Assembly: GCF_003721435.2 (NCBI RefSeq)
Contig: NZ_CP054585.1
Coordinates: forward strand, 2,666,001 to 2,730,000
DNA: 64,000 nt
From: Halorubrum sp. CBA1229
GTDB taxonomy: Archaea; Halobacteriota; Halobacteria; Halobacteriales; Haloferacaceae
Direction of reading: 5' to 3'
Shown here in pieces: positions 1 to 7,820 of this stretch. The notes beneath the pieces were generated by a model. It did not search any database and was not told the origin of the DNA. It worked only from the letters and a program-made list of their open reading frames with translations. Numbering within the stretch: position 1 is the first letter of the stretch; each line of letters opens with the position of its first letter. The position numbers and the translations under genes were made by a program.

Positions 1-726
1 GCGGAGCGGCACCGCGAACGGGTTGCGCGCGTCCACCGGGCTCCGGAGGTACTGCTCGAAGAACCACCGCATGTCGGCGCGGGTGAGCAGCGGGCCGTCG
101 GCGTTCTCGCGGTACGAGTCGGTCTCGAAGTCGTCGCCCGCGATCGGGTAGAGGAGGAACTGGCCGGCGACGTCGGCGGGGTCGCCCCCCACGTCTCGGC
201 CGTACAGACACGCCGCGAGCGCGAGCGTCGCCCCGGCGCTGGTGCCGGAGACGCCCAGCCGGTCCGGGTCGCCGCCGAAGGCGGTCGCGTTGTCAGCGGT
301 CCACTCGACGGCCGCGGCCGCCTCGTCGACCGCGACGGGGAACGGGTGTTCGGGCGCGAGCCGGTAGTCGACGGAGACGACCACGGCGTCGGCGCGGGTC
401 GCCAGTTCGCGACAGGGGCCGTCGATCGAGTCGAGGGTGCCGAGCGTCCAGCCGCCGCCGTGGAAGTGGACGAGGGTGCGGGTGGGCGGAGTCGACCGAT
501 TGAGGGCTTCCTCCGGGCGGTACACCCGCATCGGCACCTCGCCGTGGGGACCGTCGAACGCGAGGTCCCGGACGTCGGCGACCGCGGGTTCCGGGTCGCC
601 GGAGAACACCTCGTCCTCGACGCGTCTCGCGGCGTCGACCGAGAGCGCGTGCCACTCGGGGAGTCCGAGCGCCTCGATCTCGTCGACGACGGGGGCGAGT
701 TCGGGGTCGAGTTCGTCCGCGCGCAT
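1..726 (-). CDS. alpha/beta hydrolase, hormone-sensitive-lipase family esterase (3' end cut off)
   Basis: Carboxylesterase/lipase-like hydrolase, probably cytoplasmic. 242 residues are visible and the C-terminus lies outside the window. The oxyanion-hole motif HGGGW is at residues 89-93 and the nucleophile elbow GTSAG is at 161-165 with catalytic Ser163; both are diagnostic of the HSL (fold-3) family. The catalytic Asp and His should lie near or beyond the window edge. The ATG at 726 is 25 bp from a palindromic TATA box shared with the divergent helicase gene, which supports this start and a leaderless mRNA. The natural substrate is unknown. Confidence 0.85.
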   Translation of the reverse strand, partial: MRADELDPELAPVVDEIEALGLPEWHALSVDAARRVEDEVFSGDPEPAVADVRDLAFDGPHGEVPMRVYRPEEALNRSTPPTRTLVHFHGGGWTLGTLDSIDGPCRELATRADAVVVSVDYRLAPEHPFPVAVDEAAAAVEWTADNATAFGGDPDRLGVSGTSAGATLALAACLYGRDVGGDPADVAGQFLLYPIAGDDFETDSYRENADGPLLTRADMRWFFEQYLRSPVDARNPFAVPLR

Positions 727-746
727 GTCGGCGAGAGGCGGAGCCC

Positions 747-756
747 ATTTATAAAT
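747..756. promoter_or_regulatory. palindromic TATA box shared by two divergent leaderless genes
   Basis: The 10-bp perfect palindrome ATTTATAAAT has its centre 25 bp from the esterase start codon (minus strand, 726) and 25 bp from the helicase start codon (plus strand, 776). Archaeal TATA boxes sit about 25-27 bp upstream of transcription start, so the one box could fire in both directions with both mRNAs leaderless. Confidence 0.7.
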
Positions 757-775
757 CGGGCGGCAACGTCCGGCG

Positions 776-2179
776 ATGAACGTCCGGCTGACTTACGAGG
801 ACGGGACCATCCGGGTCGACGCCGGCGGCGGGGACGGCTCGACCGAGGAGGGTAGCCCCCTCGCGTCGCTCCCGCCGCTCCCGGGCGTCGAGACCGACCC
901 GCGCTCGGGGACCGGACGGGCGCCCGCCTACCGCTACGCCGCGATCCGACGGGCGCTGGAGGTCGCCGGCGCGAGCGTCGAGGACCACGTGTTGGACGCG
1001 AGCGACCGCGCCGCGAGCGAGGCGGGGCTCCCGGACGCGCTCGCGACCGACTACGACCTCCGGGAGTACCAGCGCGAGGCGCTCGACGCGTGGCGCGACG
1101 CCGGCGACCGCGGCGTGCTCGAGCTCCCCACCGGGGCCGGCAAGACCGTGATCGCGATCCGCGCGATGGTCGAGCTCGGCGTCCCGACGCTCGTCGTCGT
1201 CCCCACGGTCGACTTACTCGACCAGTGGCAGCGGGAGTTAGAGCGGGAGTTCGACGTCCCGATCGGCCGGTTCGGCGGCGGCGAGCAGCGCCGGGAGGCG
1301 ATCACGGTGTCGACGTACGACTCGGCGTACCTCAAGGCCGACGGCGTCGGCGACGCCTTCGAGTTCGTCGTCTTCGACGAGGTCCACCACCTCGGCGGCG
1401 AGGGGTACCGGGACGTCGCGCGGCTGCTCGCGGCGCCCGCGCGGCTCGGCCTGACGGCGACGTTCGAGCGCCCCGACGGCGCCCACGAGACGGTCGCGGA
1501 GCTCATCGGCGACCGCGCCTACGCGCTCGACGTCGACGACCTCGCCGGCGACCACCTCGCGCCGTACGACATCCGCCGGATCGAAGTCGAGCTGACGCCC
1601 GAGGAGCGGGAGCGGTACGACGAGAAACAGGGCACCTTCGTCGAGTACGTCCGGGAGGCCGGGATCACGTTCTCCAGCGGGAGCGACTATCAAGAACTCG
1701 TGAAGCGCTCCGGCAACGACCCGGCCGCCCGCGAGGCCCTCTTAGCGAAGCAGGAGGCCCGCGAGATCATGATGAACGCGGATCGGAAGGTCGACCGCCT
1801 CGAGTCCATCCTCGACCGCCACCGAGACGACCGGGTGATCGTGTTTACCGCCCACACCGACCTCGTCTACCGGCTCTCGGAGCGGTTCCTCCTGCCGGCG
1901 ATCACCGCCGAGACGGGTGCGAAGGAACGCCGCGAGATCTTAGAGCGCTTCCGGGAGGGAACCTACGGCCGGGTGGTCGCCGCGAACGTCCTCGACGAGG
2001 GGGTCGACGTGCCGGACGCGAACGTCGCGGTCGTCCTCTCCGGCTCCGGCAGCGAGCGGGAGTTCACTCAGCGGCTCGGCCGGGTGCTCAGGCCCAAGGA
2101 GGACGACGGCCGGGCGATACTCTACGAGGTCGTCAGCGCCGAGACGGCCGAGGAGCGGGTGTCGAGCCGACGGCGATAA
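776..2179 (+). CDS. DEAD/DEAH-box helicase, XPB/Rad25-like
   Basis: Superfamily 2 ATP-dependent DNA helicase of the XPB type, acting on DNA in repair or transcription. The 467-residue protein has an N-terminal damage-recognition-like segment, then Walker A PTGAGKT (118-124), DEVHH box (201-205), TATF motif III (227-230), and near the C-terminus the motif VI stretch QRLGRVLRP. The start is fixed by the TATA box centred 25 bp upstream. Archaeal XPB is often encoded next to the nuclease Bax1; here the next gene is uridine kinase. Family assignment is secure, exact role inferred. Confidence 0.88.
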   Translation: MNVRLTYEDGTIRVDAGGGDGSTEEGSPLASLPPLPGVETDPRSGTGRAPAYRYAAIRRALEVAGASVEDHVLDASDRAASEAGLPDALATDYDLREYQREALDAWRDAGDRGVLELPTGAGKTVIAIRAMVELGVPTLVVVPTVDLLDQWQRELEREFDVPIGRFGGGEQRREAITVSTYDSAYLKADGVGDAFEFVVFDEVHHLGGEGYRDVARLLAAPARLGLTATFERPDGAHETVAELIGDRAYALDVDDLAGDHLAPYDIRRIEVELTPEERERYDEKQGTFVEYVREAGITFSSGSDYQELVKRSGNDPAAREALLAKQEAREIMMNADRKVDRLESILDRHRDDRVIVFTAHTDLVYRLSERFLLPAITAETGAKERREILERFREGTYGRVVAANVLDEGVDVPDANVAVVLSGSGSEREFTQRLGRVLRPKEDDGRAILYEVVSAETAEERVSSRRR

Positions 2180-2232
2180 GCGGAATCGGTCGAGATTCAA
2201 TATTTAAATAACGCGAGCAACCGCAGCGATTA

Positions 2233-2386
2233 CTTATAAATTGGTGCGGTGGCGCGTGCCTCCGAGGCCGCCTCGCGGCTGGGGCTTTGGAGGTGTTCGT
2301 CGCAGAGTCAGCGACGACGTATAGCCGAGCGCCGGGGGCTTTGGAGATGGTCACCGTCGATTCAGCATTATCTATCTATAAACGAG
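2233..2386 (+). repeat. dispersed structured repeat, copy 1 (short, deleted form)
   Basis: Fills most of the gap between the helicase and udk. It holds the block CGCGTGCCTCCGAGG fused directly to CCTCGCGGCTGGGGCTTT, then a second CTTTGGAG block, with TTATAAAT-like sequence on the left and CTATAAAC on the right. The same blocks occur at 34.4 kb (same orientation) and 29.6 kb (opposite). The middle section and one arm of the closing stem found in those copies are missing here, so I read it as a deletion derivative. Confidence 0.6.
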
Positions 2387-2440
2387 CGGCTGAGAATTAG
2401 CCGGCGTTCATCCCTCACCCGAGATCAACGTCGAATTCGT

Positions 2441-3136
2441 TCAGTCGTCGTCGATGTCGAGCGAGCGTTCCTCGCCGAGCTCCTCCTCTAAGCTCCCGCG
2501 CTCCCAGCTCCGGACGGCGTCGCCCTCGACCTCGGCGCGGAGCTTCTCCTCGAGGAGGTTCACGGCGACGCTGTTGGCGCCTTCCGGGATGATCACGTCG
2601 GCGTGTTTCTTCGACGGCTCGATGAACTGCTCGTGCATCGGCTTCACCGTCGAGAGGTACTGGTCGATGACGCCCTCCAGGTCGCGGCCGCGCTCGATCA
2701 CGTCCCGGCGGATTCGGCGCAGGATGCGGACGTCGGCGTCGGTCTCGACGAACAGCCGGAGGTCCATCATGTCGTTTACCTCCTCGTCGTACAGCGCGAG
2801 GATCCCCTCGAGCACGATGACGTCGGTGGGCTCGACCTCGACGCGCTCCTCTTTTCGGTTGTGGATCTCGAAGTCGTACTGCGGCATCTGGACGGTCTGT
2901 CCCTCGAGCAGCGCCTCGAGGTGCTCGCGGAGGAGGTCCCACTCGAACGCCGACGGGTGGTCGTAGTTGACCGACTGGCGCTCCTCGAAGTCCAAGTGGG
3001 AGAGGTCCTCGTAGTAGTTGTCCAGCGGGATCCGGGTGACGCTGTCGTCGAGATCGCGCGTGACGAGTCGAGAGACCGTCGTCTTGCCCGCGCCGGTCCC
3101 TCCCGCGATCCCGATCACGAACGAGGGAATGGTCAT
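2441..3136 (-). CDS. udk: uridine kinase
   Basis: Phosphorylates uridine and cytidine to the monophosphates in pyrimidine salvage (cytosolic). The 231-residue protein starts at ATG 3136 with MTIPSFVIG and has the P-loop GGTGAGKTT at residues 12-20, followed by conserved uridine-kinase features: DNYYEDLSH, the NYDHPSAF substrate segment and the RLFVETDADVR / RRIRRD lid region. The length matches the family. The open frame extends further upstream, but the P-loop would then sit far inside the protein, so the inner ATG is preferred. An 18-bp inverted repeat lies just upstream. Confidence 0.92.
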   Translation of the reverse strand: MTIPSFVIGIAGGTGAGKTTVSRLVTRDLDDSVTRIPLDNYYEDLSHLDFEERQSVNYDHPSAFEWDLLREHLEALLEGQTVQMPQYDFEIHNRKEERVEVEPTDVIVLEGILALYDEEVNDMMDLRLFVETDADVRILRRIRRDVIERGRDLEGVIDQYLSTVKPMHEQFIEPSKKHADVIIPEGANSVAVNLLEEKLRAEVEGDAVRSWERGSLEEELGEERSLDIDDD

Positions 3137-3153
3137 GGTCCCGCTCGAACGCC

Positions 3154-3171
3154 GGAGGGTTTCAACCCTCC
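3154..3171. promoter_or_regulatory. perfect inverted repeat upstream of udk
   Basis: GGAGGGTT-TC-AACCCTCC is a perfect 8-bp inverted repeat with a 2-nt centre. It lies 18-35 bp upstream of the udk start, where the TATA/BRE region would be, so it could be an operator. It could equally be a chance GC-rich palindrome. Confidence 0.35.
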
Positions 3172-3357
3172 TCTTCGACCCGCGTCGTCGTGAGAGGACG
3201 CTCGCTGACGGCGCAAGGTGGCGCTCGCTGACGGCGCGAGCGCGAGCTCGCGGCCTCCGCGAAACCGGCCTTTCGGCACCGATCAGGCCTCTACGTACGG
3301 AGTCGGTATAACGATACCGGGGGCAGCTTTTAGCCGATCGCTGCGGATCCACGTTTC

Positions 3358-3993
3358 ATGCGAACAGACACCACGGTTCGCGACGTGATGCATCGCGAGT
3401 TCCTCGGCGTGAGCGAGTCGGACCGGCTGGCCGACGCGGCCGGCCTGCTCGTGGACGAGGGCACCGACTGCCTCGTCGTCGTCCGGGGCGGCGAACCCGT
3501 CGGGCGGCTCGACTGCCGGAGCGCGCTGGACGCACTGCTCGGCGCCGACGGCTGGACCCCCGGAGACGCCGACGGCGACGGCCCCACGGTCGGATCGGTG
3601 ATGGGGCCGCCCCTCCCGACGGTGGCGCCGAACGACTCGCTCGCGGCCGTCGAGGAGCGGCTCGTCTCCGAGGGGGCCGACCGCGTCGTGGCGGTCGAGT
3701 CCGGCGAGGCCGTCGGCGTCGTCACCGCCGGCGACGCGCTCGCCGCGGGGGCGCCGCGGACGGGCGACGGCGCCCGCGAGGACGTCGTCGGCGGCGAGTC
3801 GGTCCGCGGAACGCGGCACGGGGACGAGGCGATGCTCGGCTCCGACGGCGGCGTCGACCCGGCGAGCGAGGCCGCCACGACTGACGTGTCCGAGTCGGCG
3901 ACACAGGGCGTCTGCGAGAGCTGCGGGGCGCTCGTCCCCGACCTGGTGACCGCGAACGGCCAAGCGGTCTGCCCGGAGTGCCGCGAGGTGTGA
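3358..3993 (+). CDS. CBS-domain protein with C-terminal zinc ribbon
   Basis: Likely cytosolic ligand sensor. The 211-residue protein has two CBS motifs in tandem (roughly residues 5-60 and 80-140), which normally form one adenosine-nucleotide-binding Bateman module. A variable linker follows, then a C-terminal zinc ribbon with CESC and CPEC pairs at about 182-208. There is no catalytic domain, so it may regulate a partner by protein or nucleic-acid contact. A TATA box (CTTTTA, centre near 3330) lies about 28 bp before the ATG, suggesting a leaderless transcript. Partner and ligand cannot be told from sequence. Confidence 0.82.
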   Translation: MRTDTTVRDVMHREFLGVSESDRLADAAGLLVDEGTDCLVVVRGGEPVGRLDCRSALDALLGADGWTPGDADGDGPTVGSVMGPPLPTVAPNDSLAAVEERLVSEGADRVVAVESGEAVGVVTAGDALAAGAPRTGDGAREDVVGGESVRGTRHGDEAMLGSDGGVDPASEAATTDVSESATQGVCESCGALVPDLVTANGQAVCPECREV

Positions 3994-4026
3994 GTCGCAC
4001 CCGGTTACGGACCTCTCACGGCCATC

Positions 4027-4122
4027 GTCGCGGCTCTCGTCGTGGCTCACGTCGTGGCTCACGTCGTGGCTCACGTCGTGGCTCACGTCGTGGCTCACGT
4101 CGCGGCTCACGTCGCGGCTCTC
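4027..4122. repeat. 8 x 12-bp tandem repeat
   Basis: Eight consecutive 12-bp units with consensus GTCGTGGCTCAC; units 1, 7 and 8 carry single or double substitutions. The array lies between the CBS gene and the acetyltransferase gene and has no spacers. Because 12 is a multiple of 3 it leaves long open frames, but none looks like a protein. Confidence 0.9.
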
Positions 4123-4196
4123 GTTGATCTTCTCACCGCGCTCCCGGTCGCGCTCGCCGGTAGCCTCATGCCACGCCGCGCCGAATCGGAAACCGA

Positions 4197-4742
4197 ATGC
4201 CCGACGCCGAGGGGTCGACGGTCGCGCCGGCGACGGTCGACGACGTGGACGACGTCACCGACCTGTGGGTCGCGCTGGCGGAGGACCAGCGGCGCCACGG
4301 CTCGACGCTGCTCGCCGAGTCGAACCGAGCGGCGGTCCGCGAGTGGGTCGCGCGCTCGGTCGTCACCGGGGAGCTGCTCGTCGCCCGCGACGGCGACGAC
4401 AGGGCCATCGGATTCGTCGGGTTCTCGCTCGACCGCGAGGGGTACGAGCGCGAGCGCGTTCGCGGGACCGTGAGCAACCTGTTCGTCGTCCCCGAGCGAC
4501 GCGGCGAAGGGATCGGCGCCGACCTGCTGGACGCCGCCGAGCGGGCCCTCGCGGCGTCGGGCGCCGAAGCGGTCGCGCTGGAGGCGCTCGCCGACAACGA
4601 CCGCGCCCGGACGTTTTATACGGACCGGGGGTATGACCTCCACCGCGTCGAGCTGACGAAGTCGCTGTCGGCGTTGACGGGCGGGAGCGTCGACGAGGAC
4701 GACGACTCCGCCGAGAACGAGACCGCGAACGGAACCGACTGA
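4197..4742 (+). CDS. GNAT-family N-acetyltransferase
   Basis: Acetyl-CoA-dependent N-acetyltransferase of unknown substrate, cytosolic. The 181-residue protein has the GNAT core: VSNLFVVPERRGEGIGADLL contains beta-4 and the acetyl-CoA pyrophosphate-binding motif (R-R-G-E-G-I-G, about residues 101-107), followed by LEALADNDRARTFYTDRGY, the motif B region. The C-terminus ends in a low-complexity acidic tail typical of halophiles. A second GNAT gene occurs near 49 kb but the two are clearly different. Confidence 0.85.
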   Translation: MPDAEGSTVAPATVDDVDDVTDLWVALAEDQRRHGSTLLAESNRAAVREWVARSVVTGELLVARDGDDRAIGFVGFSLDREGYERERVRGTVSNLFVVPERRGEGIGADLLDAAERALAASGAEAVALEALADNDRARTFYTDRGYDLHRVELTKSLSALTGGSVDEDDDSAENETANGTD

Positions 4743-4810
4743 TCGCGGGCGGGCGTCAGGCTCGCCGAAAGCGACACGCACTCATACGAGGCCCGAGTAC
4801 GCCAGCCTGC

Positions 4811-4884
4811 GCCAGGGGAGCATGGGTGGTTCATGCACTCGACTTGTAATCGAGACTTCCGGGGTTCAAATCCCTGCCCTGGCT
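4811..4884 (+). tRNA. tRNA-Thr (anticodon TGT)
   Basis: The 74-nt cloverleaf folds fully: acceptor GCCAGGG paired with CCCTGGC, D stem GCAT/ATGC, anticodon stem CTCGA/TCGAG with loop CTTGTAA (anticodon TGT), T stem CGGGG/CCCTG with loop TTCAAAT, and discriminator T. CCA is not encoded and no intron is present. Confidence 0.95.
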
Positions 4885-4954
4885 TCGCACTCCCCGCTGG
4901 ACCCCAGCGGATTCCCCGGGATCCGTTTATATATACCCCGCACCGATCCGCCGT

Positions 4955-5161
4955 ATGGACCGGACCGACACCGCGCTGCTGGGCGTCGCCGGCGTCGTCG
5001 CCGCCCTCGTCCTCGCGATCGTCTTCGCCGCCGGCGTGTTGTTCGGCCTCGAGGAGTCCGTGGTCCGGCCGCTCCGCCTGCTCGCCGTCGAGCCGTTCGC
5101 GTGGATCGTCGTCGCTGCGCTGATCGTCGCGGTCGTCGGGCACGCGTACATCGACGGCTGA
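4955..5161 (+). CDS. small two-helix membrane protein
   Basis: 68 residues with two hydrophobic helices, about 8-30 (VAGVVAALVLAIVFAAGVLF) and 43-64, separated by a short LEESVVRPLR loop; nothing enzymatic is recognisable. A strong TATA box (TTTATATATA, 4926-4935) lies 25 bp before the ATG, so it is probably transcribed alone as a leaderless mRNA. Function unknown. Confidence 0.65.
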   Translation: MDRTDTALLGVAGVVAALVLAIVFAAGVLFGLEESVVRPLRLLAVEPFAWIVVAALIVAVVGHAYIDG

Positions 5162-5199
5162 CGGCGCGGGCGGAGGGGGGCCGGGCCGTCGCTCCCGCG

Positions 5200-5619
5200 T
5201 CAGCGAACGACCGTCACGGGGACCGGCGCGTTCTGGAACACCGACTTCGCCGTGTTCCCGACGAGGAGCCGGTCGGCGAGCGACCCGCTGTGCGTCCCGA
5301 TCACGACCGCGTCGAAGTCGTCGGCGCGCTCGACGATCCGGCTCGCCGGCGACCCGACCTCCGACTCCACCGCGACCTCGACCCCGACCTCCGTGGCGAT
5401 CTCTCCGGCCCGTTCGAACACGTCCTCGGAGAGCTCTCGGACCCGCTCCTCGCTGTCGTCGGCGAGCGCGATCCCCGTCGCCGCTCCCATCATTCCGGAG
5501 GGCTCCCCGACGACGTGTAACACCGTCACGTCGGCGTCCTGATGCACGTCGAGCGCGTACCGGAGCGCTCGCTCGGAGAGCTCTGAGTCGTCCATGGCCA
5601 CCAGTACGCGCTCTACCAT
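5200..5619 (-). CDS. universal stress protein (UspA family)
   Basis: 139-residue single-domain Usp fold, cytosolic and normally dimeric. The N-terminus has VLVAMDDSELS, the adenine/ribose-binding strand and Asp. The C-terminal loop GTHSGSLADRLLVGN resembles the ATP-binding G-x2-G-x9-G motif but reads H-S-G where many family members have H-G, so ATP binding is plausible rather than certain. A minus-strand TATA-like CGTTTATCC about 27 bp upstream fits a leaderless start. One of four Usp-like genes in the window. Confidence 0.88.
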   Translation of the reverse strand: MVERVLVAMDDSELSERALRYALDVHQDADVTVLHVVGEPSGMMGAATGIALADDSEERVRELSEDVFERAGEIATEVGVEVAVESEVGSPASRIVERADDFDAVVIGTHSGSLADRLLVGNTAKSVFQNAPVPVTVVR

Positions 5620-5715
5620 GGGGAGTGTACACGGGCGGCAGGGATAAACGCTCGCGCGTTCGCACGGCTCGGTCCGTGTCTGACCGAACTCTACGCTCCG
5701 GCGTCGACCCGCTCT

Positions 5716-6234
5716 CTACTCCCCGGCGTCGACCTCGCGGATCGCTCGAACGAGCGCGTCGAGCGCGGCGTCGACTGCGCCGCGTTTCACGGCGTCGCGG
5801 TCCCCGTCGAGGACGACGCGTTCGCTCCGGACGAAGGACGCCTCGGTCCCCCACGGGGCGGCGTACGCGACGCCGACGTAGACGAGGCCGACGGGCTTCT
5901 CGGCCGTGCCGCCGCCCGGCCCGGCGACGCCGGTGGTGGCGACCCCCCACGTCGTGTTCGCGTGATCGCGAGCTCCGGCCGCCATCTCCTCCGCGACCGC
6001 CGCGCTCACCGCTCCCTCGGCGTCGAGCGACTCGCGGGAGACGCCGAGCAGCTCGCGCTTCGCGTCGTACGCGTAGGTGACGAACCCCCGATCGAAGTAG
6101 GCGCTCGCGCCGGGCACGTCCGTCACGCGCGACCCGACCAAGCCGCCGGTCAGCGACTCCGCGACCGCGAGCGACTCGTCCCTGTCGGTCAGCAGGTCTC
6201 CGAGGACCGCCGCGGTCGACTCCGTCTCGTCCAT
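5716..6234 (-). CDS. CinA-family nicotinamide-nucleotide amidohydrolase (PncC-like)
   Basis: Deamidates nicotinamide mononucleotide to nicotinate mononucleotide in NAD recycling. The 172-residue protein corresponds to the C-terminal domain of CinA standing alone: AVAESLTGGLVGSR (catalytic Ser and Gly-rich loop near residue 25), RGFVTYAYDAK, and GVAGPGGGTAEKPVGLVYVG, which is the family signature near the C-terminal half. The N-terminal MoaB-like domain is absent, as in stand-alone PncC. Start chosen at ATG 6234; the long open frame above it does not look like protein. Confidence 0.88.
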   Translation of the reverse strand: MDETESTAAVLGDLLTDRDESLAVAESLTGGLVGSRVTDVPGASAYFDRGFVTYAYDAKRELLGVSRESLDAEGAVSAAVAEEMAAGARDHANTTWGVATTGVAGPGGGTAEKPVGLVYVGVAYAAPWGTEASFVRSERVVLDGDRDAVKRGAVDAALDALVRAIREVDAGE

Positions 6235-6294
6235 GGTCGCACTGCGGCCCCCACGCCCGTGGGGTTTACGCTCGGCCGGTCGCAAGCGTCGGGC

Positions 6295-6918
6295 ATGACC
6301 GACTGGGACGAGCGGTTCGCGGCCGGCGACTACCCGCGAGAGCCGGAGCCGTCGCCCGTGTTGCGCTCGTACGAGCCGTCGATCCCCGACGGGCGCGCAC
6401 TCGACGTCGCCGCGGGCACCGGACGGAACGCGGTGTTTCTGGCCGAGGCCGGTTACGCGGTCGACGCCCTCGACGCCTCCCGCGAGGGGCTGCGGATCAT
6501 CGGCGAGCGCGCCACGGAGGAGGGGATAGAAGAGCGGATCGAACCGATCCGCGGCGACGTCGCGACCTACGGCTTTCCGAGCGAGGCGTACGAGCTGATC
6601 ACGATGAGCTTCTTCCACACGCTCGACCGCTTCGCGGACCTCGCCGAGGCGCTCGTTCCCGGCGGCTACCTGTTCGTCGAGGGCCACCTCCGGTCCGCGT
6701 CGGCGACGCCGTCGGGCCCGAGCGACGACCGGTACCGGTTCGCGGCCAACGAGCTCCTGCGGGCGGGGCTCGGCCTGACGGTGCTGTACTACGACGAGAC
6801 GACCGAGGAGCGCCCGGACGACCGGCGCCGCGCGACGGCCCGGCTGCTCGCCCGGCGGTCGACCGGCGGGCGGCAGTCGTATCCCCCGCGGCCGCCGGAG
6901 GACCCCGGCGGTGAGTGA
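6295..6918 (+). CDS. class I SAM-dependent methyltransferase
   Basis: Soluble methyltransferase of the Rossmann type; substrate unknown. The 207-residue protein opens with TDWDERFAAGDYPREPEPSPVL, a start typical of the TehB-like group, then motif I LDVAAGTGRNAVFLAEAGY (residues about 38-56), motif II D in VDALDASREGL, and motif IV EAYELITMSFFHTLDRF. The ATG at 6295 is preferred over a much longer upstream frame because motif I falls at the usual distance. Its last codons overlap the start of the next gene, so the two are likely co-transcribed. Confidence 0.85.
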   Translation: MTDWDERFAAGDYPREPEPSPVLRSYEPSIPDGRALDVAAGTGRNAVFLAEAGYAVDALDASREGLRIIGERATEEGIEERIEPIRGDVATYGFPSEAYELITMSFFHTLDRFADLAEALVPGGYLFVEGHLRSASATPSGPSDDRYRFAANELLRAGLGLTVLYYDETTEERPDDRRRATARLLARRSTGGRQSYPPRPPEDPGGE

Positions 6919-7426
6919 CGTCTCCCCCGGACCCGCGCTCCGCGCGCTCGTGGACGCGGCCGTCGACCTCGACGTCGGAGAACCGGGGACCGCGATCACC
7001 GTCGTCGAGCGCGGCGACGACCCCGGGCCCGCGGCGCGACTCGCCGCGCTCCTCGGCGAGGGCGGCTCCGTCGACGGTACCGGCTCCGTCGTCGGCGTGG
7101 TGCCGCGCGCCGACCCGTCGCTCGCCCGCCGCGTCGGCGGCGATATCGAGGGGGAAACGCGGCTGGTGTTCACCGGCAGTGCGGGCGACCGGCTCGACGG
7201 TCCCGCGGGCGCCGCGGTCCGGTCGGCGCTCGACGCGCACGGCGTCGAGGCGTACCGCCACGAGGGCGACTCGCCGGTCGGCGTGCTCCTCGTCGGCGAG
7301 CGCGCCGTCGTCGGGCTGTTCGACGAGCGGGGGCTCGCGGCGGTGTGCTGGTCGGACGCGCCGCCGGTCAGGGAGTGGGCCGCCACGACCTGTCGCCGGT
7401 TCCTCGCGGCCGCCGAACCGGCGTGA
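6911..7426 (+). CDS. conserved haloarchaeal protein resembling a TrmB/FilR1-type sensor domain without HTH
   Basis: 171 residues, GTG start overlapping the methyltransferase stop by 8 bp. The C-terminal half (PVGVLLVGERAVVGLFDERG, then SDAPPVREWAATTCRRF) resembles by eye the ligand-binding region that follows the winged helix in some archaeal transcriptional regulators (FilR1/TrmB-like), including the terminal helix with an E-W motif. No DNA-binding domain is seen. It may be a detached sensor domain; that is an inference from pattern, not a firm match. Confidence 0.55.
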   Translation: MSDVSPGPALRALVDAAVDLDVGEPGTAITVVERGDDPGPAARLAALLGEGGSVDGTGSVVGVVPRADPSLARRVGGDIEGETRLVFTGSAGDRLDGPAGAAVRSALDAHGVEAYRHEGDSPVGVLLVGERAVVGLFDERGLAAVCWSDAPPVREWAATTCRRFLAAAEPA

Positions 7427-7502
7427 CGGGCGTCGGAACGCCCGCATCGACGCCGGCGTCCGCGGCGCATCGCTTTTAAATGCGCCCGGCGAAGCGGTCG
7501 GT

Positions 7503-7781
7503 ATGAGAGCAGCGCTGCTGTTGGTCGTCGGTCTCGTGGGGCTCGTTCAGACGCTCGCACCGCGCCCGGTCGTGCGGGCGTGGACCCGCGTCGTGTACCG
7601 GGACGCGGGCGACGCGGAGCCCCGAGAGTGGGCGTATGTCGCCGCGCGAGCCGAGGGGGCGGTCCTCACGCTCGTCTCGCTGGTCGGGCTGTTCCGCCTC
7701 GCGACGGCCGAGTCCGACCCTGAGCCCGACACCGCCCTCGACGACGGCGCGACGGGAACCGACAGTCGAACCGGCGAGTAG
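7503..7781 (+). CDS. small haloarchaeal membrane protein
   Basis: 92 residues with two hydrophobic segments: AALLLVVGLVGLVQTLAP (residues 3-20) and GAVLTLVSLVGLFRLATA (about 52-69), plus a polar acidic tail. The segment between them (RPVVRAWTRVVYRDAGDAEPREWAY) is basic then acidic. The TATA box CTTTTAAATG is centred 25 bp upstream of the ATG, indicating its own leaderless promoter. Function unknown. Confidence 0.65.
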   Translation: MRAALLLVVGLVGLVQTLAPRPVVRAWTRVVYRDAGDAEPREWAYVAARAEGAVLTLVSLVGLFRLATAESDPEPDTALDDGATGTDSRTGE

Positions 7782-7820
7782 CTCGGCGGACCGCGGCGCT
7801 CGTTCCCTTTTAAAATCTCC

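Noticed and set aside
4027..4122. CRISPR array
   Set aside because: 12-bp units with no spacers; it is a plain tandem repeat. The same holds for 49654-49749.
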